Made by a program: the position numbers and the translations under genes. This document shows, in pieces, positions 43,355 through 52,392 of a stretch of DNA of 64,000 nt. Origin of the DNA: CAVYXZ01 sp963772595 (GTDB taxonomy: Bacteria > Chloroflexota > Anaerolineae > Aggregatilineales > Phototrophicaceae); the NCBI GenBank assembly GCA_963772595.1, contig CAVYXZ010000009.1:248001-312000 (forward strand). Direction: 5' to 3'. Under the pieces are notes generated by a model that saw only the letters and a program-made list of their open reading frames with translations, had not been told where the DNA came from and ran no database searches. Every line of letters begins with the position of its first letter. Position 1 is the first letter of the stretch.

Positions 43355-44071
43355 GTGGCACGGCGTAATTGGGAAAGAGGGGAACTGCTTCTCGCTCTGA
43401 ACCTATATTGTAAGTTGCCGTTTGGAAAATATCACAGCCGCAATCCTGAGATCGTAAAGCTCGCTAAGTTCATTGGGAGGACGCCGGATGCTGTGGCTAT
43501 GAAGCTGTCAAATTTCGCATCCCTTGATCCTTATCATCAGGCACGGGGCATAAAAGGATTACCCAATACAAGCCAAGCTGATCGTGATATCTGGGAGGAA
43601 TTCAATCTAAATTGGGGTGACTTAGCTGTCGAAAGTGAAGCGGCATATGCTCAACTGTCCGGTGACGAAAACCTGTTGTTAGAAAAGCCCGTTATATCGA
43701 ATTTATCTGAAGACACTATACCACACTCTGGATTAACTGAGACCGAACGGCAGGTGAAGGCTAGACTGGGTCAGAGCTTTTTCCGCAGGGTCATCTTAAC
43801 CAGTTATCATCAGCAGTGTTGTGTCTGCGGTCTGCCTGTGCCCGATTTTCTGATTGCCAGTCACATTATTCCATGGCACGATGCTAAGCAGCATCGCTTG
43901 AACCCACACAATGGTCTGTGCTTATGTGCCCTGCATGACCGTGGTTTTGATCGGGGTTTCATGACCGTTGGCGAAGACTATGAGCTGATTGTAGGTAATG
44001 AATTGCGCCAGTACCTTCCTAATCAGGCGGTCGAACTTCACTTCCAATCACACCACGGTCAGTCGATTTAA
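43355..44071 (+). CDS. HNH endonuclease (restriction-type)
   Basis: A 238-residue protein starting at GTG 43355. The N-terminal helical domain 'NWERGELLLALNLYCKLPFGKYHSRNPEIVKLAKFIGRTPDAVAMKLSNFASLDP' is typical of a restriction-associated HNH family. The catalytic domain has a Cys pair 'CCVCGLP', 'DFLIASHIIPWHDAKQHRLNPHNGLCLCALHDRGFDRG', with the HNH residues in 'SHIIPW', 'NPHNGLCL' and 'HDRGFD'. It contains no RuvC parts, so it is not IscB despite following the structured RNA-like element. Probably a phage-defence nuclease of the McrA-like type. Confidence 0.85.
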   Translation: MARRNWERGELLLALNLYCKLPFGKYHSRNPEIVKLAKFIGRTPDAVAMKLSNFASLDPYHQARGIKGLPNTSQADRDIWEEFNLNWGDLAVESEAAYAQLSGDENLLLEKPVISNLSEDTIPHSGLTETERQVKARLGQSFFRRVILTSYHQQCCVCGLPVPDFLIASHIIPWHDAKQHRLNPHNGLCLCALHDRGFDRGFMTVGEDYELIVGNELRQYLPNQAVELHFQSHHGQSI

Positions 44072-44159
44072 CTACCGGATAAGTTCATTCCCAAACAAGA
44101 ACTGCTGGCAGTGCATCGTGAAGAATACTTTAGAGGTTAGATTTTAATGAAGTAATGCA

Positions 44160-45276
44160 ATGAACGAACACACGCAAAGCATTATCAGCAATATATTGAA
44201 ACATGAACGCAAGAGCAACAGTTATAAAATTGCTCTAGTCCGGGCTATCAATGATGCCGCTCTTGAATATCCGCACCGTCCACCGGCTGGTGGTGTAGCT
44301 GTTCCACTCAGGCTGCTTGCAGAATTCTGGCTGGCATACTATTGGGTATTTGTCGATCCCGCAAACCCAATAAGACAAGGGCACAATCCAACTGACATGT
44401 CGTTTCGCGTAGAGCTAACCGCGCTGCGACAGCAGTGGGAAACCAGAATGGATGATAACGACCCATCGGCTGGATTTTCTCAAGAACGCGATGGGCATGG
44501 CGCGCGAACGCACTACCTTTACACAAGAATTGGTAAGAGCCTATGACGCCACCGTTAGGGTGATTGCAGCGGCAATTCGCCAGCCAATTAAGTTTGCTGG
44601 CCCAGGCCAGTATACCGTGTTTGAGAAACCCCGCAGGCTGCGTGATCTAGAGAACGTCTCGTCGATTCCATCGGCGCGACCACAAGATGTGTGTCTTGTC
44701 ATACCACATGATCTGTGGATGACTTTCCAGGAGTTGTCGCTCTGGATCGAGGCGCTCTGTATTCATGAATGGTGTCTATTTACTGAAACAACTGAAACTG
44801 GCAGCCAGCGCGGTATCACCTACACCCTCTTGACAGCACGCCCTGACAACCGTCGGCCATTGACCTGGGAAAGAAATCAGATGGAAATCCTGATGATGGA
44901 GGGCCAGGTTTTTGAATGCCCCTGGACACACAAAGTCTTGCGGCGTTCTGAAGATTATGATCTTGATCACATTATCCCGGTGGCAATCCGTCCGATTAAT
45001 GAGCTGTGGAATTTGGTCCCCGCCGATCCCGAGTACAACTCTCATGTAAAGCGAGATCGTCTGCCGTCTCCCGAAACCTGGAAGGCTGCTGAAACTGCCC
45101 TTGAGAAAACGTATGCGGTTTACATCACTGCGCCAGGACTCCGAGAATATCTGATAAGAGATGCTGAGAATCGCTTTGGTAAGTTGAAGCCTGATCAGTT
45201 GGCATCTGAACTAGTGTCAAAGACGGGACAACTAGTTCGCTCGATTTCAAATTCGCGGAATCTACCGTTGTTTTGA
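44160..45276 (+). CDS. HNH endonuclease with helical N-terminal domain, frameshifted
   Basis: The first frame (44160 to about 44460) reads 'SIISNILKHERKSNSYKIALVRAINDAAL' and 'RLLAEFWLAYYWVFVDPA', a helical domain. The shift near 44460 leads to 'HRLDFLKNAMGMARERTTFTQELVRAYD' and an HNH core: 'VFECPWTHKVLRRSEDYDLDHIIPVAIRPINELWNLVPADPEYNSHVKRDRLPS'. Asp-His-Ile-Ile-Pro and Asn-Leu-Val-Pro are the catalytic elements. About 370 residues. With the HNH gene upstream it makes a nuclease pair, consistent with a defence island. Confidence 0.72.
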
Positions 45277-45295
45277 AATTTGCGTTATGCGGTCG

Positions 45296-45338
45296 AAAAA
45301 ACTGACCAAACTGACAACAACTGACCATACTGACCATT
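45296..45338 (+). repeat. Left arm of a ~42-bp inverted repeat
   Basis: A CTGACCA-rich stretch with four CTGAC units. Its last 19 bases (ACTGACCATACTGACCATT, 45320-45338) are the exact reverse complement of 46120-46138. The rest of the arm matches its partner imperfectly. Confidence 0.8.
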
Positions 45339-45385
45339 CTCGCCGGGTATACAATATGAAAACACAGCAGAAGGGACGAACCTCC

Positions 45386-46079
45386 ATGAGCCGCATTTTC
45401 ATTCCAGCGAGCCACCCCGAAGACTGGCAGCAGTTCCTGGCCGAGCCGGAGCGACAGTGGAAGACAGGCTATTCTGCGCGCACACTGGCGCACTGCTGGC
45501 ACGCGGCAGCAGGTTTCCCCAGCGAAGTTGGCCGCGTTTTTGCTTCGTCAGGCGTGAGCGCCTTCAAGTCTGTCGAGCCGCTGCTCATTCTGCCGGAATA
45601 CAAAGTGCCATTGAGGGGACGCGGCCCAGACTCGCAGAATGACATTTTCGTGTTGGCAAAGGCGGATGACCAGGAGCTGGTCTCGATCACCATTGAAGGC
45701 AAAGTCGAGGAATCGTTCGGCAGTCCATTAGGTAAGTGGAAGGCCGCCAACCAGGGGCTCACTGAAAATAAGCGTGATCGGCTGGACGTCCTCGCAGTAT
45801 CATCTGGGCTTAGCTTCTATCCCAGATGACATCTACTATCAACTGATCCATCGCACGGCCTCGGCCATGATCGAAGCGCGGCGATTCAATGCGCGCTATG
45901 CGATAATGCTGGTACATTCGTTCAGCCCTACCGGAAACTGGTTTGATGAGTATGCTCGGTTTCTACGCCTGTTTGAGGTCGCGGCAGAAAAAGATATGCT
46001 CCATCATTTGAATACGGTGGATGGTATCGACATGTATGCCGCCTGGGTCACGGGTGATCCACGTTTTCTGACGATGTGA
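45386..46079 (+). CDS. DUF6946-like protein, frameshifted
   Basis: I prefer ATG 45386 ('MSRIFIPASHPEDWQQFLAEPERQWKTGYSA') over 45356 because GAAGGGA lies upstream at the right distance. The first frame includes 'HCWHAAAGFPSEVGRVFA' and 'SITIEGKVEESFGSPLGKW'. Near 45795 the frame shifts and continues 'YHLGLASIPDDIYYQLIHRTASAMIEARRFNARYAIMLVHSFSPTGNWFDEYARFLRLF' to 46079. About 230 residues. The Glu-x-Lys and downstream acidic/His residues recall a PD-(D/E)XK-like core, which is an inference. The gene is enclosed by the 42-bp inverted repeats. Confidence 0.65.
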
Positions 46080-46119
46080 AGGAGCAATAGCCAAAACTGA
46101 CCATCCCTCGCACCTGAGA

Positions 46120-46161
46120 AATGGTCAGTATGGTCAGTTATGGCAAGTCTGGTCAGTTTTC
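46120..46161 (-). repeat. Right arm of the ~42-bp inverted repeat
   Basis: AATGGTCAGTATGGTCAGT (46120-46138), then an imperfect TTATGGCAAGTCTGGTCAGTTTTC. It pairs with the arm at 45296-45338, about 36 of 42 bases matching by eye. Confidence 0.8.
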
Positions 46162-46753
46162 TGGCGAGTCAATTTGAATTTGCGCGACGTCGTAACGGCG
46201 CATCATATCCAGAACTCTCTCACGATCAGTCAGATACATCTGGCCGCCAGTGTGCGCTTTCTTGCGATTGCGATCCGTCAGCGCCAGGCGGTTCAGCACA
46301 TGACCGATCCACTGGGCATGACCCATTTGCTCGCGCGTGATGCCCATGATCGAGCGCACTCGCTCACGCAGATCGACGGCCTTGAGCCAGGTGCGTTCCT
46401 CAGCATTTCGTGTCATGATCTCCAACGCTTGTAGGACCGCTTCCTCCCGATCTGACAGCGCTTTGCCTTCGCTCAACTGCTCATCCCACTCAGCCGCTTC
46501 GGAGATCGCATCCAGCAGACCCGGCGACCTGACCGTCCTCCTCAAAGAAGGCTGCCAGCGCCACCAGCGGCGACCACAACTCACCAGAGCGATTGTGGAG
46601 CTTATGCAATTCCGGGCGCTGAAAGTAGTTGCGCTGGATCGCTTGGAAGTGAGTGAGTGCCAGGGTGTAGAGCTGGTGGCGGATGGCTGCGCCGTCAAAG
46701 TCGCGCGGGTTGAGATAACGCTCGGCATCACAGCCGGGCGTTTTGCGTTTCAA
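46153..46753 (-). pseudogene. C-terminal remnant of a primase/helicase-type replication protein
   Basis: The remnant reads 'KTPGCDAERYLNPRDFDGAAIRHQLYTLAL' and 'NRSGELWSPLVALAAFFEEDG', and after a one-base shift near 46530 'GLLDAISEAAEWDEQLSEGKALSDREEAVLQALE'. It ends 'MGHAQWIGHVLNRLALTDRNRKK' and 'DRERVLDMMRRYDV'. This pattern, an 'NWxPLLAIA'-like segment followed by a winged-helix tail, matches DUF3631-type or phage/plasmid helicase C-termini. There is no ATPase motif; the N-terminal part is gone. A second fragment of the same type lies at 47230. Confidence 0.6.
46701..46744. repeat. Direct repeat, copy 1 (in helicase remnant)
   Basis: A 25-bp core (46701-46725), reading on the minus strand as Glu-Arg-Tyr-Leu-Asn-Pro-Arg-Asp, is identical to 47345-47369. 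The similarity extends into GCCGGGCGTTT. Confidence 0.75.
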
Positions 46754-46835
46754 GAATATGACGATGCTTCCTTTCCCGTCCCAGCGATTATACTAAGAGG
46801 ATGACCTTACACATTCGGCGGAAAATAGACACACG

Positions 46836-47258
46836 ATGACAAGGCACATCTACATCGCTGGTCCTCTCTTTAACAGTCATGAACGCGCCTATTTGACTCA
46901 GATTACGACCCGGCTCGAAACACTCAGCTATCCATGTTTTTTACCGCATCGTGACGCGGGCCTGGTGGGGAACCTGACGCATTTTGAAAATCGTCAGCGC
47001 ATCTTTCAGGCTGATATGCTCGCGCTGGAGGCCTGTGATCTGGTGGTGGCTTTGCTCACCGGGGCGGATCACGATTCAGGCACTTGCGGTGAGCTTGGCT
47101 ATGCGTACGCCAAAGGCAAACCCTGCTATGGCATCACCGATGATCTGCGTGGCATGAATAATCTCATCTGGGGACTCTGTGGCGAAGGCGCGCGAATCGC
47201 ACCCGATATTGAGACCCTTGTCGCCCTGGTCACGCGCGACTGCCCGCCAGACTCATGA
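46836..47258 (+). CDS. Nucleoside 2-deoxyribosyltransferase
   Basis: A 140-residue protein with the complete family pattern: 'HIYIAGPLFNSHERAYLTQI', 'CFLPHRDAG', 'IFQADMLALEACDLVVALLTGADHDSGTCGELGYAYAKGKPCYGITDD'. The Asp in 'EACDLVVALL' and the Glu of 'SGTCGELGYA' (the nucleophile position) are present. It exchanges bases on 2-deoxynucleosides in salvage. On a mobile island it may modify or degrade nucleotides in defence, which is speculative. It is inserted between two remnants of a helicase and is flanked by a 25-bp direct repeat. Confidence 0.9.
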   Translation: MTRHIYIAGPLFNSHERAYLTQITTRLETLSYPCFLPHRDAGLVGNLTHFENRQRIFQADMLALEACDLVVALLTGADHDSGTCGELGYAYAKGKPCYGITDDLRGMNNLIWGLCGEGARIAPDIETLVALVTRDCPPDS

Positions 47259-47400
47259 TCGCGGCCAATATCTTCGGTGAGTACACGTCGAAGGCCTGCG
47301 GCTTCATGTCGTCGCCGGTGATGCGGATGGCAGGCATCCCCGGATCGCGCGGGTTGAGATAACGCTCGGTTTCTACACCGGGCGTTTGGTTGATGGGAGC
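47230..47400 (-). pseudogene. Internal fragment of a DUF3631/helicase-type protein
   Basis: The minus strand reads 'QTPGVETERYLNPRDPGMPAIRITGDDMKPQAFDVYSPKILAAI' and then stops. 'GDDMKPQAFDVYSPKILAAI' resembles the DUF3631 core, in which a Gly-Asp-Asp turn is followed by a strand and a helix. Both ends are missing. Together with 46153-46753 it suggests one replication gene broken up by insertion or duplication around the deoxyribosyltransferase gene. Confidence 0.5.
47345..47387. repeat. Direct repeat, copy 2 (in second helicase remnant)
   Basis: It shares 25 identical bases with 46701-46725, then a variable loop and CCGGGCGTTT. The two copies lie on either side of the deoxyribosyltransferase gene. 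The AACGCTCGGTTTCTA part also occurs at 33793 beside tRNA-Arg. Confidence 0.75.
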
Positions 47401-47407
47401 GGCGTGA

Positions 47408-50136
47408 TTATGCCGGGTCCAGCAGCACGACCCGGCCCGCGCTGCCATCCACACGCACCCGCTGGCCGGTCTTGAGGCGCAGGGTAGCCTCGCGGACGCC
47501 GACGACCGCCGGAATGCCGTATTCCCGCGCCACGACAGACCCATAAGTCATCATGCCGCCCAGTTCCATGACCAGGCCGCCCGCACTCAGAAACAAGGGG
47601 GTCCAGCCGGGGTCGGTGGCCGGGCAGACGAGGATTTCGCCCGGTTCCAGCCGGACACCACGCGGGTCACGCACGACGCGCACGCGGCCCTCGACGCTCC
47701 CTGGCGATACGCCATCCCCAAGCAGATCGTCCGTGCCATCGTCAGCGATCCCCTGGTAGAAGACTTCGCCGGTACTCAGCATCAGGCGCGGAATTTGCTG
47801 CCGGGCGAGTTCGCGCTGGTAATCAGCCCTGGCCTGAATCACGAGCGCCTTCAGGTCAATCGCCTGATCGCGGGTGACGGCGCGTAAGGTATCGAGCGGG
47901 AGCAAGAAAATGTCTTCGGCCTGGTCCAGCATCCCACCTGCCGCCAGGTCTCGCCCGGAATCCAGCAGCGCGCTGCGCAGCAGATCGAGCAGTTTGATAA
48001 TGTAGAACTTCGGCATCTCGCGCATCCCGCCCAGCAAGCGCATTCGCCGGATGGTCGCGGCCAGCAGCCCGGCGCGCAGCCCTCCCTTTTGCGCGCGCAC
48101 CTGGGCAGCGTACTCGGCGGCCAGATGCTGCGCCTCTTCACCGGCTTGCTGAAACAGATGGTCCGGCGCAAGATCAGGATCGTCAATCTGGATGTAGCTG
48201 GACAGGTTTTGAATGATCGCCTGCGGGTCTTCGCGCCAGCGCGGCCTCCCCAGGTCGATCTCGCCCAGGGCGCGCATCCCGTAGCTGTCGAGAAATTCCG
48301 CCAGCGCGTGTTGAGCCACCGGCGGGAGTTCACCCTGGCGATAACTGTGGGCAATCGCATCAGCAGATTGATCCAGAAAGCAGGCTTTCGCGCTGTCGTC
48401 GGCTTAAATCGCCTTCGCGGCATCCCACAACTGCAAATCCATCGCGGTCGTGGGATTGCCCGCCGCACCCCGCAGCAGACGCCGCAGCGCGCCCCGTTCC
48501 GTCCCGATCCAGCCGGTCAGCCAGTGACCCGCCACAGCCTGCATCATCAAACCGGGGACCATCACCGGACCAATGATCGTGAAAACCTTCAGCAGAGTGT
48601 CGGGGACATACGCATCTATGACCGCCAGCCGCGCCTCAAGCGATTGGGCATGGTCTATGCGCTGTCGCATCTCTGCGACATAATCGTCCGCGCGCTGGAT
48701 CGCCCGCTGGCGCATGGCCTCCGGGCGCAGCCAGGTCAGAAGCCCCCCGGCAATGATCGACCGGAAGCCCAGGATCAGGCGGAGAAGCTGGCCTGTGCTG
48801 ATATTCGCGCGCGTCTCGATGCGCCCATCCGCGACCAGCGTCTGCATGGCCTGCTGCGCGCCGGGATCCACGTTGCCAAAAAACGTCAGAATGACCCGCT
48901 GAAGCCGCCTGTCCTTGAGTAAGGGGGTGATGTCCACGTAGAGGCGGCCCCCGGCGGCAATCGCAATCTCCCGCATCGCGCGCCGGACCCCGGCAGTCCG
49001 TAAAATACCGCTGACGAGCATGGGTAAGAGGTCCAGCCCCAGCGGCGTAAAGGGTTCGACCACACCCTGAACCGAATTGAGGCTGAACAGGACCCGCAGT
49101 TGGTCGGATCCCAGCAGCGACTCCGGCACCGGGTACAGCGAGGTGATAGGCCGGGATTGCAGCAGGTAAAGCTGGTCGTTCGCCCAGGCCCATTCGATGT
49201 CCTGCGGCGATCCGAAGTGTTCAGCCACCTGGATGCCCAGCCCGGCCAGCTCAAGAATCTGTGCATCGGCAAGCGCCTGCTCCTGCCCTCGCTCATGCCT
49301 GACCAACTCGGTGCCACCCACCTGGCGCGGCAGGATCGCCAGCGCTTTTGCGCCGAGCTTACGGGCTGTGATCCGCATATCCCGCGCGTTCACAACATAA
49401 TGGTCAGGCTCGACCTGCCCGGATACAATCGCCTCGCCCAGGCCAAAGCTGGCGTCGATGACCACTTCCTGGCGGTGGCCGCTGAGCGGATTGGCGGTGA
49501 ACAGAATGCCGGAGACCTCCGCCGGGATCATGAGCTGCACAACAACCGCCAGCGCCACGTCGTCCGGCGGAATGTGATTGTGCGCCCGGTAGCTCATCGC
49601 CCGCGCCGTCCACAGGCTGCCCCAGCACGCCTTGACGGCCTCAAGCAAGGCGTCCAGGCCAATGACGTTCAGATACGTATCCTGCTGACCGGCAAACGAC
49701 AGGCCCGGCAAATCCTCAGCAGTGGCGGAAGACCGGACGGCAACTGCGGGTGGTGTTGCGGCCAGACCGGCATAGCTGGCCGTAATCTGCTGCACGAGCG
49801 AGTCAGATAGCGGCCCACCGGCGAACAGGGCGCGAATGTCTTGCGCACTGGAAGTTCCAGATCATCGGGCGACAGCGCCGCCGTCTCCAGCAGCCGAGGG
49901 CCGATCTCATTGGCGTTGACAAAAGCGCGGTAAGCCTCGGTGCTCACGATGAAGCCAGGCGGCACCTCAAACCCGGCACGGCTGAGGGCCGCCAGATTCA
50001 TGCCTTTGCCCCCGGCGCGGGCCAGGGTCGCTTCAGCAGAATCCAGCGGCAGAATATTTTCCAAAATGTCCATCTCAACAACGGGTACTGGCTGTCCTGC
50101 CCGCAGATACGCGAGCAAACCGGCTTTTCCATCCAT
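47408..50136 (-). CDS. PEP-synthase/rifampin-phosphotransferase-like protein, frameshifted, catalytic His replaced
   Basis: Three frames join at about 49845 and 48405 into about 909 residues. The N-terminal ATP-grasp part has 'ARAGGKGMNLAALSRAGFEVPPGF', 'AVRSSATAEDLPGLSFAGQQDTYLNV', 'EVSGILFTANPLSGHRQEVVIDASFGLGEAIVSG' and 'DIEWAWANDQLYLLQSRPI'. The C-terminal swivelling His domain has 'CPATDPGWTPLFLSAGGLVMELGGMMTYGSVVAREYGIPAVVG'. In active enzymes the Tyr of 'MMTYG' is the phosphate-carrying His. The codon is TAT at 47545-47543, one transition from CAT. Substrate specificity (rifampin, pyruvate or other) is not decidable. Confidence 0.82.
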
Positions 50137-50330
50137 AAAAGTGATTCAGTTTATCCCCTATCGCCTTGTTAAGGCAACAGTGCCTCCGTCTGCGCAGCCC
50201 TCGATTTTTCGACTGACAGCAATTCCTTAACACACATCCGCTGTGCCTTAATCTATCATCTAGTTAACGGCCTTAGTCAAACTCATGCTGAGGCCGGATA
50301 AATTTCCTTTGTTTTCGTGAGGAGTATAAT

Positions 50331-51179
50331 ATGGCGGCAGCAAGAAACACGCAGCAGTCACAAACCCTGGCCCAGCAAGCTGAACTGATGCGATTGGTAT
50401 TAGATAACCTTCCTGACAGCATTTATGCCAAAGACACAAACTCGAATTTTCTGCTGGCGAACGAGGGCCTTGCCAGGACCGTCGGCGCTGACAGCGCTCA
50501 GGATATGATCGGCAAGAACGACTTTGATTTCTTCCCTCACGAGCTTGCCCAGGAATATTTCGATGACGAGCAGAATTTCTTCAAGTCCGGCCAGGAAGTG
50601 CTGAATATCGAGCAGCCGCACGTCAACATCGTGACCGGCCAGAAAGGCTGGCTCCTCACGACCAAGATCCTCTTCCACGACAGCGAAGGCAAAGTCGGCG
50701 GCTTGATCGGCATCGGGCGCGATATTACGGAACTCAAGCAGACTCAGGACGCCCTGAACCAGCAGCTCTCGGTGAACCAATCGCAGCGCGAAGTGCTCGA
50801 AGAACTGTCCACACCGATTATCCCGATCACCGATCACATTATTATCATGCCGCTGATTGGTGCGATAGACACCGCCCGTGCGCAAAATATCATGCGCTCG
50901 CTGCTGGCCGGAATCTCGCAGCACAACGCGCACATTGTCATCCTGGATATTACCGGCGTGCCGCTGGTGGATACCGGCGTGGCCGATCACCTGAACCGCA
51001 CCATACAGGCGGCCCGCTTGAAGGGGGCCGATACCATCGTCACGGGCATTTCCGATGCGGTCGCCGAAACCGTCGTCGATCTGGGCATCGACTGGTCGAA
51101 CCTGGACACCGTTCACGATCTACAAAGCGGCCTCAAAATCGCGCTGCGCCGTCTGCGCGAGCGCCTGAGCGAAGATTAG
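50331..51179 (+). CDS. rsbR: Stressosome protein RsbR with N-terminal PAS domain
   Basis: A 282-residue protein. GTGAGGAG lies 6 nt before ATG 50331. Residues 18-138 form a PAS domain ('LVLDNLPDSIYAKDTNSNFLLAN' to 'GGLIGIGRDITELKQ'), the likely sensor. Residues 157-278 form a STAS domain: 'PIIPITDHIIIMPLIGAIDTARAQNI' and 'ILDITGVPLVDTGVADHL', which carries the Thr positions (Thr208, Thr215) phosphorylated by RsbT in this family. RsbR and RsbS co-assemble into the cytoplasmic stressosome. It is the first gene of a tightly spaced five-gene operon ending at 52991. Confidence 0.9.
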   Translation: MAAARNTQQSQTLAQQAELMRLVLDNLPDSIYAKDTNSNFLLANEGLARTVGADSAQDMIGKNDFDFFPHELAQEYFDDEQNFFKSGQEVLNIEQPHVNIVTGQKGWLLTTKILFHDSEGKVGGLIGIGRDITELKQTQDALNQQLSVNQSQREVLEELSTPIIPITDHIIIMPLIGAIDTARAQNIMRSLLAGISQHNAHIVILDITGVPLVDTGVADHLNRTIQAARLKGADTIVTGISDAVAETVVDLGIDWSNLDTVHDLQSGLKIALRRLRERLSED

Positions 51180-51183
51180 CGCC

Positions 51184-51609
51184 ATGTTTAATGGAATACA
51201 GAAGCTGGAACAGATTCTGCTTGTCACCGTGCCCCGCGATTTTCTCGATGACGAAGTGCTGGACCTCCGCCGCAATATTCTGCGGGCCATTCGCAAATAT
51301 AATTCGGAGATGGTCGTGCTGGATTTCCAGTTGGTCGATATTTGCGATAGTTTCTTCGGGCGCTTCATTTATAGCACCTCGAAGACGGTGCAGCTCATGG
51401 GGGCCAGCGTCATCATCGCCGGCTTACAGGACGCGGTGATTGAAACAATGGTGGAAATGGGCATGACACTGCCTGAGGTCGAGGCGGTGCTTGATCTGGA
51501 CGAGGCGATTCGCCTGATGCGGAAGCGTACCAGCGCCGCCCCAAGCGAAGAGTTGATAATGCTCGATGAAGTCTCAGAAGCCCTGGAGCTTATCGGTGAG
51601 CGGGGATAG
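51184..51609 (+). CDS. rsbS: Stressosome scaffold RsbS
   Basis: A 141-residue STAS protein: 'QILLVTVPRDFLDDEVLDLRRNIL', 'MVVLDFQLVDICDSFFGRFIYSTSKTVQLMGASVIIAGLQDAV'. Ser56 in 'VDICDSFFGRF' is at the conserved phosphorylation site. RsbS is the stressosome scaffold partner of RsbR and holds RsbT until phosphorylated. It starts 4 bp after rsbR, and extends past the start of the kinase gene. A C-terminal tail of about 25 residues after the STAS fold is a little longer than usual. Confidence 0.9.
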   Translation: MFNGIQKLEQILLVTVPRDFLDDEVLDLRRNILRAIRKYNSEMVVLDFQLVDICDSFFGRFIYSTSKTVQLMGASVIIAGLQDAVIETMVEMGMTLPEVEAVLDLDEAIRLMRKRTSAAPSEELIMLDEVSEALELIGERG

Positions 51610-52009
51610 CCGTACTGAGTACGTGACGCAGATAGAAAGCGTTCAGGATGTGACCAGTGCCCGCCGGTCCGGCATGGATCACGCCCTGGCGATGGGCTTT
51701 CAAGCAGCGGATGCCACCAAAATTGCCGCCGCGATCTCTGAACTGGCCCGCAATATCCTGGTCTATGCCAGAACCGGCAGCGTTCACATTATCTGCGATT
51801 CCGGTGCCGACCCGCCTTTCGTTCAGATCATCGCCACTGATCGCGGACCCGGCATTGAAGACCTGGATCTCGCGCTGACCGATCACTGGACCTCGTCCGG
51901 GGGCCTGGGCCTGGGCCTCTCCGGGTCCAAGCGGTTGATGGACGACTTTTCGATACAGAGCGAGGTCGGGCGGGGAACGACCATCACCGCGACAAAATGG
52001 CTGAGATGA
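51596..52009 (+). CDS. rsbT: RsbT-like serine/threonine protein kinase, first copy
   Basis: GTG 51596 is preferred: GGAG lies 8 nt upstream, and the frame overlaps rsbS by 14 bp. A 137-residue GHKL-type kinase with N box 'ISELARNILVYA' (Asn53), G1 box 'ATDRGPGI' and G2-type 'SGGLGLGLSGSKRLMDDF' with 'GRGTTITATKW' at the end. RsbT phosphorylates RsbR/RsbS, then activates a downstream phosphatase. No target sigma factor or RsbU-type phosphatase is encoded in this operon. Confidence 0.9.
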   Translation: MSGDSRTEYVTQIESVQDVTSARRSGMDHALAMGFQAADATKIAAAISELARNILVYARTGSVHIICDSGADPPFVQIIATDRGPGIEDLDLALTDHWTSSGGLGLGLSGSKRLMDDFSIQSEVGRGTTITATKWLR

Positions 52010-52392
52010 TTGAGGTCTTCAACGATATTCATGCCAGCACCGCCGGTCTCACCGGCCAGCGTCTCGCGCAGGGCGCGGGATTCTCGACCGTTGAATGCAC
52101 CGCTATTCAAACCGCGATCATGGAAGTGGCGCGCAACATCGTCCGCTATGCCGAACGCGGCCAGATCGTCATGCAGATTGTCCACGATGGCGACCGGGTC
52201 GGCCTGGAAGTCTCTGCCGTCGATAACGGGCCGGGAATCGCGGATCTGGTAGCGGCCTTCCAGGACGGCTTCACTACCGGGCACAGCCTGGGGCGCGGCT
52301 TGCCGGGCGCAAAGCGGCTGATGGATCAATTTGAGCTTACATCGCAGCAGGACAAAGGGACGAGCATCACGATGACTAAGTGGAAATCATGA
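52006..52392 (+). CDS. RsbT-like kinase, second copy
   Basis: ATG 52006 overlaps the preceding TGA (ATGA), giving 128 residues. It has N box 'IMEVARNIVRYA' (Asn44), 'AVDNGPGI', and 'GHSLGRGLPGAKRLMDQF', ending 'GTSITMTKW'. It is a clear paralogue of the gene upstream, about half identical by eye in the ATP site, but with a changed G2 loop (Ser-Leu-Gly-Arg-Gly-Leu). A second kinase might be an alternative RsbT, or an anti-sigma kinase such as RsbW in the output branch. Confidence 0.85.
   Translation: MIEVFNDIHASTAGLTGQRLAQGAGFSTVECTAIQTAIMEVARNIVRYAERGQIVMQIVHDGDRVGLEVSAVDNGPGIADLVAAFQDGFTTGHSLGRGLPGAKRLMDQFELTSQQDKGTSITMTKWKS

Noticed and set aside
43355..44071. HNH gene after RNA copy 2 as an IscB nuclease
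   Set aside because: It has no RuvC segments or PLMP-type domain and belongs to a 240-residue restriction-type HNH family.
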